Below, piece by piece: positions 1 to 14,300 of a DNA stretch of 64,000 nt; the first letter of the stretch is position 1; the number at the start of each line of letters is the position of its first letter. Position numbers and translations under genes: made by a program. Under the pieces are notes generated by a model. The model did not search any database and was not told the origin of the DNA. It saw only the letters and a list, made by a program, of their open reading frames with translations. Source of the stretch: Paenibacillus polymyxa (GTDB taxonomy: Bacteria; Bacillota; Bacilli; Paenibacillales; Paenibacillaceae); assembly GCF_015710975.1 (NCBI RefSeq), contig NZ_CP049783.1, positions 3,198,501 through 3,262,500 on the forward strand, in the 5' to 3' direction.

Positions 1-1063
1 CATAGACGCCGGGAGTGGATGGGAACAGGCCGATTTTTTGGTAGGCTTCCAATTGGTGTTCCGGGTTTTGCAGCCAGGTCAGGACTTCAAAGGCTTCTTT
101 GGGGTGTTGGCTAGATTTGAGGATAGAGATGAAGGACCCTCCCAGATTGCCGTCTCCTCCAGGAGCCCGGGCGACTCTCCATTTGCCCGCTGTATCCGGT
201 GCGGCTTCTGTGAGAACTTGCTTCATCCAGATTGCCCCTACGAACGAGGCGATTTTGCCGTTATTGACCGAAGCATTCCATTCGGGGGTCCAGCCATCCG
301 CATTGGCGAGCAGATGCTTCCTGTGGAAATCCACAGCGGTTATCCAGCCCAGGCGGATGTCAGGAGATTGATTGCCGATATAACTTCCGTCCGGCTTGAA
401 GTACAGGTTCGTATGTTGAGCGAGCACCTGATTGTAAACGTTTACAATATTATCGGCCAAAAATGAATGGCTTCCGAATTTCTGCCGAAGTTGTTCTCCG
501 GCTGCCATATAATCATCCCATGTGCGGATCGAGGCACTGACCTGTTCAGGATCACTTGGCAAGCCTGCCTGTTCAAACAGGTCGCTTCGATAGAAGAGGG
601 CGGTAGGCCCAGTATCCATGGGAAATGCAATCATTTTACCATCAGGAGTGATGCCCTGATTCCATTTCCATTCCAAATATTGATCCTTCAGTCGGTCTGC
701 TCCGAGTTCCTTTAGATCATAAAAACGATCCGCACTCGGGAATAGTTCCACCATCCAGTCGTTCAGAGCTACGATGTCCGGTTCACCGGAACGAGCTGCG
801 AGCGTTGTCTTCAGCTTGGCTTTAAAGTCACCGCCTATTTTTTGAGTTTTTAATTCAATGTTGGGAAACTGTTTTTCTGCCTGGACGAGCAATTCATCGT
901 CAATAGAACGGTTCCAGTACCACAATGTAAGCGTTATCTTTTTGCTGTTTGACAAATTAGCTTCAGATGATTGACCTTTAGAGGATAGGGACCCACTACA
1001 ACCACTAATCATAGTGAGAAAAGCAAGACATAATACCAGCCATTGCCATTGTACTGTCTTCAC
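1..1063 (-). CDS. ABC transporter sugar-binding lipoprotein, 3' end missing
   Basis: Extracellular solute-binding protein, family 1, of a carbohydrate ABC importer. The start is GTG at 1063, with an AAGGAGG ribosome site 8 bases upstream; the nearby ATGs are out of frame and stop at once. The N-terminus is a lipoprotein signal (hydrophobic stretch, then MISGC with lipid-attached Cys22). The mature part opens with LTLWYWNRSIDDELL, typical of sugar-binding proteins, and includes the usual GPTALFYRSDLFEQAG segment. About 354 codons are present and the gene runs off the left edge, so roughly the last 70-90 residues are missing. Its permease genes are not in the window, so the sugar is unknown. 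A perfect palindrome resembling a CcpA site lies inside the gene. Confidence 0.88.
   Translation of the reverse strand, partial: MKTVQWQWLVLCLAFLTMISGCSGSLSSKGQSSEANLSNSKKITLTLWYWNRSIDDELLVQAEKQFPNIELKTQKIGGDFKAKLKTTLAARSGEPDIVALNDWMVELFPSADRFYDLKELGADRLKDQYLEWKWNQGITPDGKMIAFPMDTGPTALFYRSDLFEQAGLPSDPEQVSASIRTWDDYMAAGEQLRQKFGSHSFLADNIVNVYNQVLAQHTNLYFKPDGSYIGNQSPDIRLGWITAVDFHRKHLLANADGWTPEWNASVNNGKIASFVGAIWMKQVLTEAAPDTAGKWRVARAPGGDGNLGGSFISILKSSQHPKEAFEVLTWLQNPEHQLEAYQKIGLFPSTPGVY
433..446. promoter_or_regulatory. Intragenic catabolite-responsive element (cre) candidate
   Basis: TGTAAACGTTTACA is a perfect 14-base palindrome, extended to 18 bases as ATTGTAAACGTTTACAAT at 431-448. It fits the CcpA consensus WTGNAANCGNWNNCW at every position. 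It lies about 620 bases inside the sugar-binding protein gene, where it encodes I-V-N-V-Y-N. Known intragenic cre sites act as transcription roadblocks; whether this one is used is inference. Confidence 0.5.
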
Positions 1064-1199
1064 ATCATTTCCCTCCTTGCTGTCTGAATAATCTGCCTGC
1101 TGAACAAGTTGTAAATGGTTTAGCTCCATCATATGAAGCTGTTACCCATTTATGTGCATTGCCTTAACCAAAAACAAAAAATTTGAAACGTTTATCCAT

Positions 1200-1242
1200 A
1201 AAAAAAAGCACGTGCGTCTGTTATAGGAAGATCGCACGTGCT
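1200..1242 (-). terminator. Intrinsic terminator of the PTS gene
   Basis: The arms AGCACGTGCG and CGCACGTGCT form a perfect 10-base-pair stem with a 16-base loop. On the minus strand the stem is followed by eight T residues. It sits just past the stop of the PTS permease gene and separates it from the sugar-binding protein gene. Confidence 0.85.
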
Positions 1243-1260
1243 TAAGGCAGGGGATTAGCT

Positions 1261-2742
1261 TCATGACATCAATCGTTGTATCTCATCTTTCAGAGCTTCG
1301 GATCGAGTACCGAAAATAACCTGTAGGGTACCGTTCCCAAGCCTGATAATTCCTGACGCTCCGAGCTGCTTAAGAGCTTGATCGTTAACCGCTTTGTCGT
1401 CCTTGACGACAAGACGCAACCGCGTGATGCAGGCATCAATGCTTTGGATATTGTCTGAACCGCCGAGATAGGTTAGGACCTGGCCTGCCTGACTGGACTG
1501 GGTGCCGGATGAGGCGCTTGTTTTTCCAACGGGTATGGATTTGTTAGCCTCAAATAGAAGGGTGTCATCTACATCGTCTTCGCGCCCGGGAGTCTTTAGG
1601 TTGAATTTGAGGATGATGAAGCGGAACAGAAAATAATAAATGAAGGCGAAGACAAGCCCGATCGGGATCATTCGCAATGGATGAGTGGAGAGCTTCATAT
1701 TGACCAGATAGTCAATGAGTCCTGCTGAAAAGGAAAAGCCGAGTTTGACATCCAGTAGGTATACGACTAGGCCACTCAGACCTGTTAGCAGAGCATGAAC
1801 GCCGTAAAGCAGAGGTGCAATGAACATAAAAGAAAATTCGAGGGGCTCAGTAATACCGGTCAGGAACGACGCTAGTGCAGAGCCGATAAAGATGGAAGCG
1901 ACAGCTTTACGTTTTTCCGGCTTGGCCGTATGGATGAATGCAAGAGCCGCCGCTGGCAGAGCGAACATCATAATGGGGAAGAAGCCGGACATGAACATAC
2001 CCGCCGATGTATCGCCTGCGAAAAAACGTGTCAGGTCACCATGAACAACTTCACCTGCAGCGTTGGTATAGTCCCCAATTTGAAACCATGCGATCGAGTT
2101 CAGCACATGATGCAAACCGAGCGGGATCAGCAGTCGATTGGCAAGCATGAACACCATTGACCCGATTCCACCAAAGCCAACAATCCAGTTGCCGAAGGCT
2201 GCAATGCCATCTTGTATCGGACTCCAGATCATGCCGAGCAGAATGGCTAAAATCATGGTCGTGAAGGCTGTAATCATGGGGACAAAACGTTTGCCCGAAA
2301 AAAAGCCGAGCCAATCTGGAAGTTGAATATTATGATATTTTTTGAACAGATAAGCAGACCATCCGCCGATAAAAATACCGCCCAATACGCCCATGTCCAG
2401 CTTGACGTCGTCTGGAATATACGCAAATATACCCGGTACGGCCGCCAAAATACGGGTCAGCACCAAATAGGCAATGACTGCCGAAAGTGCGGCTACCGCG
2501 TCGCCTGCCAGACCAATAGCAACACCGATGGAGAAAATGAGCGCCAGATTGCCAAAGATAGCACCCGCCCCTTCATTCAGAAAAGGAGTGACATAATGAT
2601 TCAGAAATCCACCAACTCCAGGGCCAAGCGGAATATCCGTTTCATAATTAATGAGAGCCAGCCCTTGCAAAATCCCTGCGGCGGGTAATGTAGCTACTGG
2701 AAGCATTAATGACTTGCCGATTTTTTGCAGAAATTTCAGCAT
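1261..2742 (-). CDS. nagE: PTS EIICB component, N-acetylglucosamine type
   Basis: Membrane permease of the phosphoenolpyruvate sugar phosphotransferase system, which imports and phosphorylates an amino sugar or glucose. The 493 residues contain an EIIC domain (about 1-385, many hydrophobic segments) with GLHHVLNSIAWFQ and GITEPLEFSF signatures, then a Ser/Gln-rich linker and an EIIB domain (about 416-493) with phosphorylated Cys438 in DACITRLRL. The GLHHVLN-WFQ region and length point to N-acetylglucosamine (NagE/NagP) rather than glucose. There is no EIIA domain, so a separate EIIA-Glc is needed. The start is ATG with an AAGGGAAG ribosome site. It is a single-gene unit, divergent from glpF. 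Glucose or maltose specificity is the alternative. Confidence 0.85.
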   Translation of the reverse strand: MLKFLQKIGKSLMLPVATLPAAGILQGLALINYETDIPLGPGVGGFLNHYVTPFLNEGAGAIFGNLALIFSIGVAIGLAGDAVAALSAVIAYLVLTRILAAVPGIFAYIPDDVKLDMGVLGGIFIGGWSAYLFKKYHNIQLPDWLGFFSGKRFVPMITAFTTMILAILLGMIWSPIQDGIAAFGNWIVGFGGIGSMVFMLANRLLIPLGLHHVLNSIAWFQIGDYTNAAGEVVHGDLTRFFAGDTSAGMFMSGFFPIMMFALPAAALAFIHTAKPEKRKAVASIFIGSALASFLTGITEPLEFSFMFIAPLLYGVHALLTGLSGLVVYLLDVKLGFSFSAGLIDYLVNMKLSTHPLRMIPIGLVFAFIYYFLFRFIILKFNLKTPGREDDVDDTLLFEANKSIPVGKTSASSGTQSSQAGQVLTYLGGSDNIQSIDACITRLRLVVKDDKAVNDQALKQLGASGIIRLGNGTLQVIFGTRSEALKDEIQRLMS

Positions 2743-2885
2743 AACATTCTTCCCTTCATCATCAAGTTTGGGAGTGTCGTATTCATCCTGAAATCCTTAC
2801 ATTCAGCCATTTTTTTACATCATAAATCGGGCAATCTAACATGGTCAACGATTATTTTAGGATATCAGAAGACGTAAATCCGCAG

Positions 2886-2914
2886 TTGACATCGCTTACA
2901 TGCTTATATAATAT
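2886..2914 (+). promoter_or_regulatory. Sigma-A promoter of glpFK
   Basis: TTGACA at 2886-2891 is a perfect -35. A TATAAT at 2907-2912 (15-base spacer) overlaps TAATAT at 2909-2914 (17-base spacer); either could be the -10. It precedes the structured leader of glpF. Confidence 0.65.
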
Positions 2915-2931
2915 CAAATTTAAGTTAATAA

Positions 2932-3012
2932 TCGTGACGGAGACAAGAGAGCCACGCAGACATCCCATGTTACAGCACAGGGTTGGTTTGTGATGGCTTT
3001 TCTTTTTTTTGC
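2932..3012 (+). promoter_or_regulatory. glpF leader with terminator, probable GlpP antitermination site
   Basis: A short transcribed leader contains GAGCCA (about 2949) able to pair with TGGCTT (2994-2999), followed at once by a T-rich run up to 3010, so an intrinsic terminator lies before glpF. In B. subtilis the glpFK and glpD leaders carry such a terminator, which GlpP overrides when glycerol-3-phosphate is present. Position and layout fit; assignment to GlpP is by analogy. Confidence 0.55.
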
Positions 3013-3722
3013 GCGATGAAAACGATCAAAATCGGATGATCTATTGAGGAGGTTGGTTGTATGTCGCCATACGCAGCCGAATTCATAGGGACAATGATTC
3101 TTATTGCCCTAGGTGGCGGAGTGTGCGCAGGGGTGTCCCTGAAAAAGTCTTTTGCCCACGCTTCCGGCTGGATTGTGGTCGGATTGGGGTGGGGGCTCGC
3201 GGTAGCTATTGGGGTGTATGCGGTGGGCCAAATCAGCGGAGCGCATTTGAATCCCGCAGTTACACTCGCGTTGGCATTTCAGGGTAGTTTTCCATGGCAG
3301 GATGTTCCCGGTTATATTGTGGCTCAGGTTCTTGGAGCCATGGCGGGTGCAGTGATCGTCATTTTGCATTATTGGCCCCACTGGAAAGAGACGGAGGACA
3401 CAGCAGCCAAACTCAGTGTATTTGCGACAGGACCAGCTATTGATCATCCGTTTGGTAACGTGCTTAGTGAAATGATAGGTACTTTTATCTTTGTTCTTGC
3501 TTTACTGTCGTTTGGTGCCAATTCGTTTACAGACGGCCTTAAACCGCTAATTGTTGGTTTTTTGGTTGTCAGTATCGGTTTATCCCTTGGAGGCACAACG
3601 GGCTATGCCATCAATCCAGCGAGGGATTTTGGGCCGCGTCTGATGCATTATTTACTACCGATACCCGGTAAGGGAGCATCCAACTGGAAATATGCATGGG
3701 TGCCCATTGTAGGACCGCTATT

Positions 3723-5409
<1,687 letters not shown>

Positions 5410-5444
5410 TGGCTTAAACGAAAGGGCTCTTGTTATATAACTGC

Positions 5445-5484
5445 AAAAAGGTGACTTCTGAATTCGACAGGAGTCACCTTTTTT
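5445..5484. terminator. Bidirectional intrinsic terminator
   Basis: AAAAAGGTGACTTCTG and its near-perfect complement CAGGAGTCACCTTTTTT flank a short loop. A-rich and T-rich ends on both sides allow it to stop glpK on the plus strand and the converging LacI gene on the minus strand. Confidence 0.85.
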
Positions 5485-5493
5485 AGGTATGTG

Positions 5494-6534
5494 CTATCCC
5501 TCCACCCTCGTAGGGTTCCAATGTTGCCGGGCTCCGCAGGAGGTGCGAATGACGAGTTCGGGCTCCACTTTAATACATTTCGTATCCATTTGTTTATTCA
5601 TCAGGTCAAACAGCACCATAGCAGCCAGACGACCTATTTTTTGCTTGTCTTGTTTTACAGTCGTCAGTGGAGGATCGGTATAACGACAGGCTTCAATATC
5701 ATCACATCCTACTACGGCAATATCCTCGGGTACCTTCAAGCCGCTCTCCTTGAAAGCACGAATGGCACCAAAGGCAAGCAGGTCGGTAGCCGCAAAAATA
5801 GCTCTTGGTAAATTTTCTTGCTCTATCCACGCCTTTGCGATCTGGTATCCATCCTCTGCTGCATAGTCCTTGCCATACACGATCCATTCCGGTCTGACAT
5901 CAAGGCTAAACCGCTTTAGTGATGAGATAAAAGCTTCTTCTCTCTCTTTAATAACCAAGGAGGGGCGTTCTATGCCTATAAAACCCATTTCGCGGTATCC
6001 ATTCATGTAAAAGTGCTCAACAACTTTCATTGAAATCTTCTGATTGTCGGACATGATGTAGCAGGAACTGGCTCCGGTTAATTCGATATCAACACCGATG
6101 CAGGGGATAGGGCTGGCATCGAGATCAAAAACACTCTTCTCCACTTCGTCTCCGGCAATAATAATGCACCCGTCCACTGAGAAATATTTTGAGCGAGCCA
6201 AATAGTCCTCTCCATTATCCAGAAATTTCTCATTTGAAAAAAACAGCAGGTCGTAACCGAGCAAGCCAATCTGCTTTTTGAAAACATTAATGATGTCTAC
6301 AAAAAAAGGATGACTAAAATCGACATTCAGCTTGCCAGCGAATATAACGCCTACCAGATTAGATTTTTTGGTAGCAAGCGTTTTAGCCGAGGAGGAAGGT
6401 CTATAGCCTGTTTCCTCCATAATTTTGAGTACTCGCTGCCGGGTTTCCTCACTGATATCTGTGTAATTGTTTATGATCTTCGAAACCGTTGCTACTGAAA
6501 CGCCTGCCATGCTAGCTATTGTTTTTATATTCAT
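5494..6534 (-). CDS. LacI-family regulator of the beta-glucooligosaccharide operon
   Basis: Sugar-responsive repressor of 346 residues. The N-terminal helix-turn-helix (residues 1-25, [20 protein letters not shown]) and hinge ([21 protein letters not shown]) are classic LacI/GalR, followed by a periplasmic-binding-protein-like effector domain. Typical repressor signatures [17 protein letters not shown] and AAMVLFDLM are near the C-terminus. It is transcribed away from the ABC/BglB/phosphorylase operon beginning at 6830. One palindrome lies 13 bases before its start and a matching one lies in the operon leader, so it probably represses both itself and the operon. The inducer is likely an imported oligosaccharide or its product; not shown by sequence. 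Confidence 0.9.
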   Translation of the reverse strand: MNIKTIASMAGVSVATVSKIINNYTDISEETRQRVLKIMEETGYRPSSSAKTLATKKSNLVGVIFAGKLNVDFSHPFFVDIINVFKKQIGLLGYDLLFFSNEKFLDNGEDYLARSKYFSVDGCIIIAGDEVEKSVFDLDASPIPCIGVDIELTGASSCYIMSDNQKISMKVVEHFYMNGYREMGFIGIERPSLVIKEREEAFISSLKRFSLDVRPEWIVYGKDYAAEDGYQIAKAWIEQENLPRAIFAATDLLAFGAIRAFKESGLKVPEDIAVVGCDDIEACRYTDPPLTTVKQDKQKIGRLAAMVLFDLMNKQMDTKCIKVEPELVIRTSCGARQHWNPTRVEG

Positions 6535-6546
6535 GGAATCCTCCGT

Positions 6547-6564
6547 AACTAAACTGATTTAGTT
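6547..6564. promoter_or_regulatory. LacI-type operator O1
   Basis: AACTAAACTGATTTAGTT consists of two perfect 7-base half-sites AACTAAA and TTTAGTT around CTGA. It lies just upstream of the regulator's own start codon, suggesting autoregulation. The same left half-site recurs at 6768. Confidence 0.6.
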
Positions 6565-6724
6565 CATTTGACCTTGCATTCTAAAATTAATGATTACTCG
6601 TATTCTATGCTACCTCATAGAAGAGAGTCAACCGTGCTATTAAAGGATAAATCCTAATATATTATGGATAATGAAGTTTGATTTAACGATAGTTAATGAT
6701 TTTTTGATAATTTACAAATTGCTA

Positions 6725-6754
6725 TTTACAAATACAGGCTATTCGATACATAAT
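6725..6754 (+). promoter_or_regulatory. Promoter of the oligosaccharide operon
   Basis: TTTACA at 6725-6730 and CATAAT at 6749-6754, 18 bases apart, match the sigma-A hexamers at five of six positions each. The predicted start near 6761 would place operator O2 at about +8 to +24, suited to repression. Confidence 0.5.
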
Positions 6755-6767
6755 AGTAGCTGTAATT

Positions 6768-6784
6768 AACTAAACCGCTTTCGT
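6768..6784. promoter_or_regulatory. LacI-type operator O2
   Basis: AACTAAACCGCTTTCGT repeats the left half-site of O1 exactly (AACTAAA) and keeps most of the right half-site (TTTCGT against TTTAGT). It lies between the predicted promoter and the first gene of the operon. Confidence 0.5.
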
Positions 6785-6829
6785 AAGAGTGAGTGCATTT
6801 TATTCTAAGATTACAGGGGGAATTTTGCA

Positions 6830-8158
6830 ATGCTGAAAAAGTGTTTTTCTTTACTTGTTGTAACCGCTTTAATCGTGGTATTAGCCGCTTGCGGTAAAGG
6901 TAACGAAGCTGGGCAGAACGGGAATAAAAAGGTCACGTTAAAAATTATTCATTGGCAGCAGGAGAATATTAATAACTATATAAAGGGATTTAATAAAAAG
7001 TTTGAAGAGAAGTATCCTGATGTTCAGGTGGAGTATACGACGGTTCCTGCTGATTCCACTTATGATCAACTGATGCAAACGCGTATGAATGCGGGTTCAA
7101 CCGGTGATGCAGACATTATTCCTCTGAAATTCAGCTTCGTAGGCGCACCGCAGGAATGGTCTAAGGGAGCTGCTGATCCGATGTGGAAGCAGTGGATCGA
7201 GGGAGGACTCATTGCAGATCTGTCAGATCAAGCTTTTATCAAAAACTATAATCCTACAGATGTCAAAAATGCCATGACCTATAACGACAAGGTATACGGT
7301 GTAAACATGGGGAAGGTAGCACTGACAGGTCTGTTTTACAACAAAGAGATTTTTGAAAAATATAATCTTGCTGTGCCCACGACATGGGACGAACTGGTGA
7401 ATGTTATGAAGGTGCTCAAGGATAACGGCGTGGAACCGATTGGTTTCGGCGGTAAGGATGTATGGCCTATTAATCTTGCAGTCCAAGGACTTCAAGCCTC
7501 TATCCATGATGATCAGCTGGAATATATCAAAGGGCTGTGGACAGGCAAGACCAAACTGACTGATCCTGTCCAGCTTGAGGTGCTGGAAAAAACACAAATT
7601 TTGATGAACAACGCCATTGGTGGATTTATGGGAATTGACTATGGAACCTTGCCAAGCTTATTTGCTTCCGGGCGTGTAGCGATGATTGCGGATGGTACGT
7701 GGGATGCAACTACGATTCAGACAGCCAATCCAGAGCTGAAATTTGGTTATTTCCCGATCCCGGGCAGTAACGACCCCGCCAAAAATAAAAACCTGGCAGG
7801 CAAGTATGATATGACCTGGATGGTACTAGAAAAGTCACCAAACAAGGAGTATGCGATCAAATGGCTTGAAATGCTCTCTGAGAAACAGAACTACACGGAT
7901 TTTGTGAATGCTGCTGGATTTTTGCCAACACAGTCTGATGTGAAGATAAGCAGCGATTTCGTTAATGAAATCCAGCCTTCACTGGAAAACTTCAAGCTCT
8001 CTTGGGATCAGCTGTTTATCAATCGTAAGAATGTTGGACAGTACATTAAGGAAGCCAGTGTACATGCGGAATTTTTGGCGCCTGCCGGTCCGTTAAAAAC
8101 GCCTTTGGAGCTTGCGCAGAAATCTCAAGCAGACTGGGATGCGGCAGCCCCTAAATAA
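6830..8158 (+). CDS. ABC transporter oligosaccharide-binding lipoprotein
   Basis: Extracellular family-1 solute-binding protein of 442 residues that captures the substrate for the two permeases downstream. It has a lipoprotein signal peptide with lipobox LAACG (Cys21), then a mature N-terminus VTLKIIHWQQENINNYIKGF. The start ATG has a GGGGG ribosome site in 'acaggggga'. The neighbours (beta-glucosidase BglB and a probable GH161 beta-glucan phosphorylase) suggest it binds beta-glucooligosaccharides, probably beta-1,3-linked; this is inference from context. It is expected to be the most abundant product of the operon. Confidence 0.93.
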   Translation: MLKKCFSLLVVTALIVVLAACGKGNEAGQNGNKKVTLKIIHWQQENINNYIKGFNKKFEEKYPDVQVEYTTVPADSTYDQLMQTRMNAGSTGDADIIPLKFSFVGAPQEWSKGAADPMWKQWIEGGLIADLSDQAFIKNYNPTDVKNAMTYNDKVYGVNMGKVALTGLFYNKEIFEKYNLAVPTTWDELVNVMKVLKDNGVEPIGFGGKDVWPINLAVQGLQASIHDDQLEYIKGLWTGKTKLTDPVQLEVLEKTQILMNNAIGGFMGIDYGTLPSLFASGRVAMIADGTWDATTIQTANPELKFGYFPIPGSNDPAKNKNLAGKYDMTWMVLEKSPNKEYAIKWLEMLSEKQNYTDFVNAAGFLPTQSDVKISSDFVNEIQPSLENFKLSWDQLFINRKNVGQYIKEASVHAEFLAPAGPLKTPLELAQKSQADWDAAAPK

Positions 8159-8228
8159 TCCATAGATTTTACATGAACACAATGGTAACTGTAAAGCTCC
8201 CATAATAATGTGAAAAGGTGTGAGACCC

Positions 8229-9121
8229 ATGTATCCCTTTGGAAAGGGTGCTGCCCGGATAATGCCCTATCTTCTGCTGAGTATTCCGGTGCTGCTCTAT
8301 TTGCTTCTTGGTTTTGGACCCTCTATGGTAACCGTGCTTTTTTCCTTTACAGATGCTACCGGGGTTCCGGGACAGACGTGGAATTTTATCGGATTCGAGA
8401 ATTACACGACCTTTTTTACCTCCTCCGATTCTGGAGATCGCATTGCTTCCATTGGCCGTTCCTTATATTTTGCCGTAGCGGTGGTTGTGATCCAAAACGC
8501 AGTTGGGCTATTCATGGCTATCCTTATTAATAAAAAGCTCAAAGGTGATGTGTTATATCGTTCTGTATTTTTTCTGCCCGTTGTGCTCGGGGTAACGGTA
8601 TCCGGTCTGATCTGGCAGTTGCTTGCCAATCCGCTTGGCGGTCCTGCGCAAGCATTGCTGAACTTTTTTGGAACCAGCTCCAACTTCTTTGGGGATTATG
8701 ATATTGCATTTGAATTGATCATTTTTGTGCAAATTTGGATGTACATGGGTTACTCGATGACTATTTTCTTAGCTGGACTCCAATCCATTCCTAGTGACTT
8801 ATATGAAGCGGGATATATGGACGGCGCTTCTGGATGGAAAGCGTTCAAAAATATTACCTTTCCAATGATTGCACCGTCCTTTACCGTCAATATGCTGCTG
8901 TCCATTATCGGCGCCTTGCAAACCTTTGACATTATTTATGTGCTGACAGGGGGTAAATTCAACACGACGACACTTGCATTTGATGTATATGCCACAGCCT
9001 TTGGCTCCGGGACATCAGATTATGGTCTTGCTTCCGCAGTTGCGATGATCCAGTTTGTATTCGTGTTTACGGTATCAATGATTGCACTTTATTACTTGCG
9101 CAGAAGAGAGGTGGAAATGTA

Positions 9122-9122
<1 letters not shown>
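8229..9122 (+). CDS. Sugar ABC transporter permease, MalF/UgpA type
   Basis: Integral membrane permease with about six hydrophobic segments and the cytoplasmic EAA loop (YEAGYMDGASGWKAFKNITFP) that docks the ATPase. GTG at 8220 is also in frame, but the AAGGTG ribosome site at 8215-8220 overlaps it, so ATG 8229 (297 residues) is the better start. It pairs with the permease beginning at 9122. No ATPase gene is in the operon; in Firmicutes such CUT1 importers are usually energised by a shared MsmX/UgpC-type ATPase encoded elsewhere. Confidence 0.92.
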
Positions 9123-11310
<2,188 letters not shown>

Positions 11311-11328
11311 ATAGAAAAGGGGGATACG

Positions 11329-14300
11329 ATGCAGCCGTATTATTTTGACAATCAAGGACGTTTTGTGATTGAAAATTTTGCGCATGCCAAGCCCTTTTCC
11401 AGTTTCTTGCCCGGCATTGCTGGTGTTCAGGGGATTCCCCTGTGGGCGTATTATGTTAATCGTGGACAAGGAATTGCGAGCTTTGGTGTGGAGGATAAAA
11501 ATGGAGCGATTATGGAATTTTTTCCGGCTAACCGCAGCTATAGCCTCGTACCGATCCATGGCTTCCGTACCTTTTTAAAGGTAAAAAGGCAGGATGAGTG
11601 GAGCTATATGGAGCCGTTTTCGGCTGTGCGTCCTTTAGAGCATGAGCAACAAAAAATGTTAATATCCCGCCATATGCTGGAAATTAATAGCTCTCATCCA
11701 GATATAGGGCTGGAGGTGCGTGTGCAATATTTTACGCTTCCTCATGAAAGCTACGCTGCTTTGGTGCGCAAGGTTGAGATTGTCAATCATTCCGATCAAG
11801 AACTTGAGCTGGAGGTGCTGGACGGCATGCCGGCTGTGCTGCCCTTCGGTATTGACAATACGGCTTACAAGGAGCTTGGATATACACTGAAAAGCTGGAT
11901 GGATGTGTATAACCTCAATAACAGCATACCTTACTATAAGGTACGTGGAAGTACAGCGGATACAAGTGAGGTCCATCAGATTGAGGTGGGACATTTTATG
12001 TATAGCTTTGTGGAGCAGGATGGCAAGGCCAGACTAGTACGTCCCATTGTCGATCCATCCATTATATTTGGTGAAAATACGTCCCTGACCTTCCCTGACT
12101 GCTTTATCCATACACGTGTCGAAGACCTGATATCACAGCAGCCAGTGACGACGAATAAAGTGCCTTGTGGGTTTAGCGGTTATGCGGCACGACTGGCGGC
12201 AGGTGCAGCTGTAAATTACTGTTCGGTCATCGGGCATGTGAATGATATTCAATTGATCAATGAACGGATTACAGAAATTGCAACGATGTCTTATATCGAT
12301 CAAAAGGCGAAGGAAGCTAGAACGTTAGTTGAAGAGTTGACGGATGGAATGGCCACGCAGACATCCATTCCGTTGTTTGACGAGTACTGCCGTCAGAGCT
12401 ATCTGGATAATCTGCTACGTGGGGGTTATCCATTATTGCTGGACAATGGCACGGAGCAACCCTTTGTGTATCATGTATTTTCGCGCAAGCATGGAGATCT
12501 GGAACGAGACTATAATTTTTTCAAACTCCAGGCGGGGTATTATTCGCAAGGGAATGGTAATTTCCGCGATGCGAACCAGAATCGGAGAAATGATGTGTGG
12601 TTTAACCCGGGCGTCGGAGATTTTAATATTCGTTTGTTTATGAGCCTGATTCAGCCGGACGGCTATAACCCGCTTGTTGTAAAAGGCTGTAGCTTTCAAA
12701 TACGAGAGCTCGAACCGTTGCTGGAACAGGTGGAAGTGGCGGCCCATTCGTCTTTGTGTACTTTTTTTCAATCATCATTTACCCCGGGCGAGCTGATTCA
12801 GCACATCATTCATGACAATATTGGACTAAAGCAAACGGTAGAGACATTTGTGACCGAAGCCCTCAAGCATTCCGAGCAATGCTATGAGGCTGATTTTGGT
12901 GAAGGCTTCTGGATCGACCATTGGACTTATAATATGGATCTAATCGAAAGCTATTTAAGTATCTTTCCAGACAAACAAGAAGAACTCCTGCTCTCGGCCA
13001 GGGAGTACATGTATTACGACAGTCCCGCATGGGTACAGCCGCGCCGAAACAAATACGTGCAGATGAAGGACGGACGTATTCGTCAGTACGGAGCGGTTGT
13101 AGAAAGCAAGGAGAAGAAAGCTCAACTTCACATGCGGACCCGCGATGTTCACTGGGTTCGAACCGGACGAGGCAACGGAGAGATTTACAAGTCCAATTTG
13201 TACGAGAAGCTGCTATCCTTGGCTGCCATCAAGCTGTCTACATTAGATCCAGAAGGCTTGGGAATTGAGATGGAGGCGGGGAAACCAGGATGGAATGATT
13301 CCATGAACGGACTTCCGGGGCTGTTTGCTTCGGGCTTTAGTGAGCTATGCGAGTTACAGCGACTCGTAAGATTTTTAATACATGCACAGATGAAGCTTTC
13401 GGCAGACTTTGTGCTGAGGCTACCGCTAGAGGTAGCCAGGTTGATCCAAGAATTAGGGCTCGCAGTTGAAGAGTACTACCACGATTTTAATGATGCGGAG
13501 CCTGAGAATGGTAGTGACGATCATGGCTTCTGGTCACGGATTTCGGATGCTAGAGAAGCATACCGTGAAACGGTTCGCTTTGGATTTGAAGGGACAGAAG
13601 CAGCATTATCCTTTGATGATGTACTGGAGTTTTTGCAGCGGGCTGAACGTAAGATTCAAGAGGGGATGGATAAGGCTCTGCGTATAGGAAAGGGGATATA
13701 CCCAACCTTCTTTTATTATGAAGCCAAAGAATTCGAGGTACAGCAGGATGAGAACGGGGGGTTGTTTGTAAATATACATTCCTTTAAACGCAAGGATATA
13801 CCGTTCTTCCTGGAAGGACCAACCCGGGCTATGAAAGTAACTGGCGACATTGTAAATGGGAGGAAGCTGTATCGACTTATCAGACAGAGCGAGCTTTACG
13901 ACAAAAAGCTGGGTATGTATAAGGTGAATGAGAGTCTGGCGGGACAGCCGATTGAACTGGGCCGTTCCAGAGCTTTCACGCCAGGGTGGCTGGAAAATGA
14001 ATCGATATTTATGCATATGGAATATAAATATTTACTTGAGTGTTTAAAGGTGGGTCTATACACTGAATTTTTTGCAGACATCCAAAAAGCGCTACCCCCT
14101 TTTATGGACGCTGCGATCTATGGAAGAAGTACGCTGGAAAACAGTTCCTTTATTGCTAGCAGTGCTAATCCTGATGCAAGTTTGCATGGAACGGGCTATA
14201 TTGCGAGGCTGAGTGGATCAACGGCAGAATTTATTCATATGTGGCTATGGATGATGACAGGCGGGCAGCCATTTGGCTATGATTCTAGGGGGCTTACCTT

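Noticed and set aside
1184..1198. TGAAACGTTTATCCA considered as a second cre site
   Set aside because: The spacing between AA and CG is one base short of the cre consensus, and it lies in the gap next to the PTS terminator rather than at a promoter.
6768..6788. Minus-strand cre-like string overlapping operator O2
   Set aside because: It departs from the cre consensus at the first and last two conserved positions; the LacI operator explains the symmetry better.
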